The translations under genes and the position numbers were made by a program. A DNA stretch of 6,308 nucleotides from Bacteroidales bacterium UBA1216 (GTDB lineage: Bacteria; Bacteroidota; Bacteroidia; Bacteroidales; Paludibacteraceae): assembly GCA_002309255.1 (NCBI GenBank), contig DBXI01000052.1, positions 8,115-14,422 of the forward strand, in the 5' to 3' direction. Each line of letters starts with the position of its first letter. Position 1 is the first letter of the stretch. This document shows, piece by piece, positions 4,900-6,308 of this stretch. The notes beneath the pieces were generated by a model, which was not told where the DNA came from, did no database searches, and was given only the letters and a program-made list of their open reading frames with translations.

Positions 4900-5886
4900 T
4901 TACTCCTGGTTCAGAGTGATGCGGCGGAAGTCGGTGATGGTCACGTTCTGCTTTTTGAGGATGTCCTTCACGAGTTCTTTGCTCTCGCTCATGATGTAAG
5001 CCTGCTCAACGAGTGTGCTCTCCTTGAGGAACTTACCCAGACGACCTTGAGCGATCATCTCGATCTTCTTCATGTTCAGGTTAGTCTCAGCCTCAGCGGG
5101 TACGTTAGCGCGGATGTCGCGAGCTACCTGTGCCTGCTCCTCGGTGAGCCAGCCCTTAGCGGTGTTCGAAGCGATATGATCGTCGCTGTCGCAGTGAGCA
5201 GGGTTCAAGCCGGCCTTGCGCAGAGCGTTCTCAATAGCCTTGTTGATCTCGTCCTGTTTGGTCTTCTCAATAGCTACAGCGAGCTCCTTGGCCTTTACCT
5301 CCTCGGCTACATGGTCAGCGTCGAGTGCGATAGGAGCCATAGCGGCTACCTGCATCGAGATACCGTGAACGGTCTCGTGGTCAGCGCCTGCGTTGGCAGC
5401 TACGAGTGACGAGAGCTTGTTGCCCAGGTGGTTGTATGCGTCAACTACATCACCCTCAAGGAAGGTGTAGTCGCTGAGCTCCATCTTCTCACCGGTAACG
5501 CCTGAGCGCTCGGTAACAAGATCCTGAGCGGTAAAGTCACCGATCTTGAGAGCCTTGAGAGCCTCGAGGTCAGCAGGACGGTGGGTGAAGGCAGCGTCAA
5601 GGATGAGCTTAACCATACCAACGAAGTCAGCGTTCTTAGCCACGAAGTCAGTCTCGCACTTCACGCCTACGATCACGCCGAAGCCGTTCTCAGCCTTAGC
5701 GAATACGCAACCCTCGGAAGCCTCGCGCTCCGAACGCTTGGCAGCGATAGCCTGACCGCGCTTGCGGAGCAGGTCTTTTGCAATCTCGAAGTCGCCGTTA
5801 GCCTCTTCCAGGGCTTTCTTTACGTCCATCATACCTGCGCCTGTGATGTCGCGCAGTTTTTTGATATCAGCTAATGTTACAGCCAT
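4900..5886 (-). CDS. tsf: Translation elongation factor Ts
   Basis: EF-Ts is the cytoplasmic guanine-nucleotide exchange factor that releases GDP from EF-Tu so that it can rebind GTP. The 328 residues are complete; this is longer than the E. coli form (about 283) and near what I expect for Bacteroidales EF-Ts. The N-terminal UBA-like domain (about 1-50) has LADIKKLRDITGAGMMDVKKA and LLRKRG. The EF-Tu-contacting TDFV motif sits at 79-82 within VKCETDFVAKN. The two core subdomains follow, with GWLTEE (245-250), and the helical end GRLGKFLKES (281-290) precedes the C-terminal tail ITDFRRITLNQE. The ATG at 5886 gives the standard start MAVTLADIKKLR. There is no Shine-Dalgarno site; the leader is the AT-rich heptamer repeat. 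It follows rpsB in the same direction, 34 bp apart, and is presumably co-transcribed with it. No frame damage is seen. Confidence 0.98.
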   Translation of the reverse strand: MAVTLADIKKLRDITGAGMMDVKKALEEANGDFEIAKDLLRKRGQAIAAKRSEREASEGCVFAKAENGFGVIVGVKCETDFVAKNADFVGMVKLILDAAFTHRPADLEALKALKIGDFTAQDLVTERSGVTGEKMELSDYTFLEGDVVDAYNHLGNKLSSLVAANAGADHETVHGISMQVAAMAPIALDADHVAEEVKAKELAVAIEKTKQDEINKAIENALRKAGLNPAHCDSDDHIASNTAKGWLTEEQAQVARDIRANVPAEAETNLNMKKIEMIAQGRLGKFLKESTLVEQAYIMSESKELVKDILKKQNVTITDFRRITLNQE

Positions 5887-5893
5887 AATTCAA

Positions 5894-5920
5894 TTGATAA
5901 TTGATAATTGATAATTGATA
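5894..5920. repeat. Heptanucleotide tandem repeat in the rpsB-tsf spacer
   Basis: TTGATAA occurs three times head to tail (5894-5914), followed by TTGATA (5915-5920), about 3.9 perfect copies. On the coding (minus) strand this is TTATCAA repeated between the rpsB TAA and the tsf ATG, filling 27 of the 34 spacer bases and forming the untranslated region directly before tsf. It is non-coding, so copy-number change would alter only spacing. Confidence 0.92.
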
Positions 5921-6308
5921 TTACTCAGCGGCAGCTTCTTCAGCGGGTTCCTCAACCTTTACGTCAGCAACCTTCTCAGCCTCCTCTTTCGGAGCAGCCT
6001 TGCGGACGCGTGTACGGCGCTCACGTGGTGCGGGAGCCTCGGCGTTAGCCTGAGCTGCAGCAGCGTCTTCGTCAGCCTTCTCAACCTTGCGCTCCTCAAG
6101 ACCTTCCTTGATAGCCTCGCATACAGCGCTTACAATCACCTCGATCGACTTCTGTGCGTCGTCGTTAGCAGGGATAACGTAGTCGATGGGGTTAGGATCG
6201 GAGTTCGTATCAACAATGCCGAATACGGGGATACCCAGACGGTTAGCCTCAGCTACGGCGATGTGCTCCTTCATAACGTCAACAACGAACAGTGCGCTCG
6301 GCAGACGG
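5921..6308 (-). CDS. rpsB: 30S ribosomal protein S2, C-terminal part (5' truncated by window edge)
   Basis: S2 is a late-assembling structural protein of the small ribosomal subunit, located between the head and body. The minus-strand frame is open from the window edge and gives 128 residues, beginning RLPSALFVVDVMKEHIAVAE. An internal Met (codon at 6274) is not the true start, because the conserved LP.ALFVVDV segment lies before it. Conserved S2 blocks include EANRLGIPVFGIVDTNSDP and DYVIPANDDAQKSIEVI. After LEERKVEK a 55-residue tail follows that is rich in Ala and Glu, with a basic patch RERRTRVRK. Bacterial S2 C-termini vary, and extended charged tails are familiar in Bacteroidota. The gene ends in TAA, 34 bp before tsf, the classic rpsB-tsf order. 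Confidence 0.97.
   Translation of the reverse strand, partial: RLPSALFVVDVMKEHIAVAEANRLGIPVFGIVDTNSDPNPIDYVIPANDDAQKSIEVIVSAVCEAIKEGLEERKVEKADEDAAAAQANAEAPAPRERRTRVRKAAPKEEAEKVADVKVEEPAEEAAAE

Noticed and set aside
4891..4906. Near-palindrome GGAATAATATTACTCC at the end of tsf
   Set aside because: It overlaps the tsf stop codon and final codons, is imperfect, and has no partner sites nearby. Probably chance.
4870..5409. Plus-strand 179-codon frame with hydrophobic Leu/Val-rich translation opposite tsf
   Set aside because: It is antisense to tsf and begins inside the terminator right arm. The Leu/Val richness is what the complement of Glu/Lys/Asp/Asn codons produces.
5887..5923. Separate promoter for tsf within the rpsB-tsf spacer
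   Set aside because: The spacer is only 34 bp and is almost all heptamer repeat. No TTTG/TAnnTTTG pair is visible on the minus strand there.

Overview
The window reads as a stretch of a Bacteroidota chromosome, most likely order Bacteroidales; the genus cannot be fixed from this sequence alone. Three signs support this. Both promoters between the divergent genes fit the Bacteroidota sigma-ABfr pattern (TTTG, a 20-nt spacer, then TAnnTTTG). Most start codons lack a strong Shine-Dalgarno sequence and sit behind AT-rich leaders. There is also a secreted BspA-type leucine-rich-repeat protein, and the SerRS, EF-Ts and S2 sequences have the Bacteroidales flavour. Coding DNA looks moderately GC-rich, while the gaps between genes are markedly AT-rich. 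No mobile element, CRISPR array, tRNA or rRNA is visible.

Layout: positions 1-468 (+) hold the C-terminal third of seryl-tRNA synthetase, cut by the window edge. It converges on a complete clpC-type AAA+ unfoldase gene at 559-2778 (-). The gap between them carries two tandem hairpins with T-tracts oriented to end the clpC transcript. At 2779-2960 there is a divergent promoter region, with clpC leaving to the left and a BspA-like gene (2961-4775, +) to the right, and operator-like repeats between the two -33 boxes. The BspA-like gene converges on tsf (EF-Ts, 4900-5886, -). The gap there holds a degenerate tandem repeat and a strong, probably bidirectional terminator. Upstream of tsf, in the usual rpsB-tsf order, lies the C-terminal part of ribosomal protein S2 (5921-6308, -, cut by the window edge). 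A heptanucleotide tandem repeat fills the 34-bp spacer between them.

Most of this is housekeeping: aminoacylation (SerRS), ribosome structure (S2), EF-Tu recycling (EF-Ts) and protein quality control (ClpC with ClpP). The BspA-like protein is the accessory element. The most unusual points are: a ClpC-like protein that seems to lack the coiled-coil middle domain and has changes beside its second pore loop; homopolymer tracts in the spacers of both divergent promoters; the rpsB-tsf heptamer repeat; and a terminator whose right arm can pair with three different upstream left arms. I did not find a clear multi-gene novel system.
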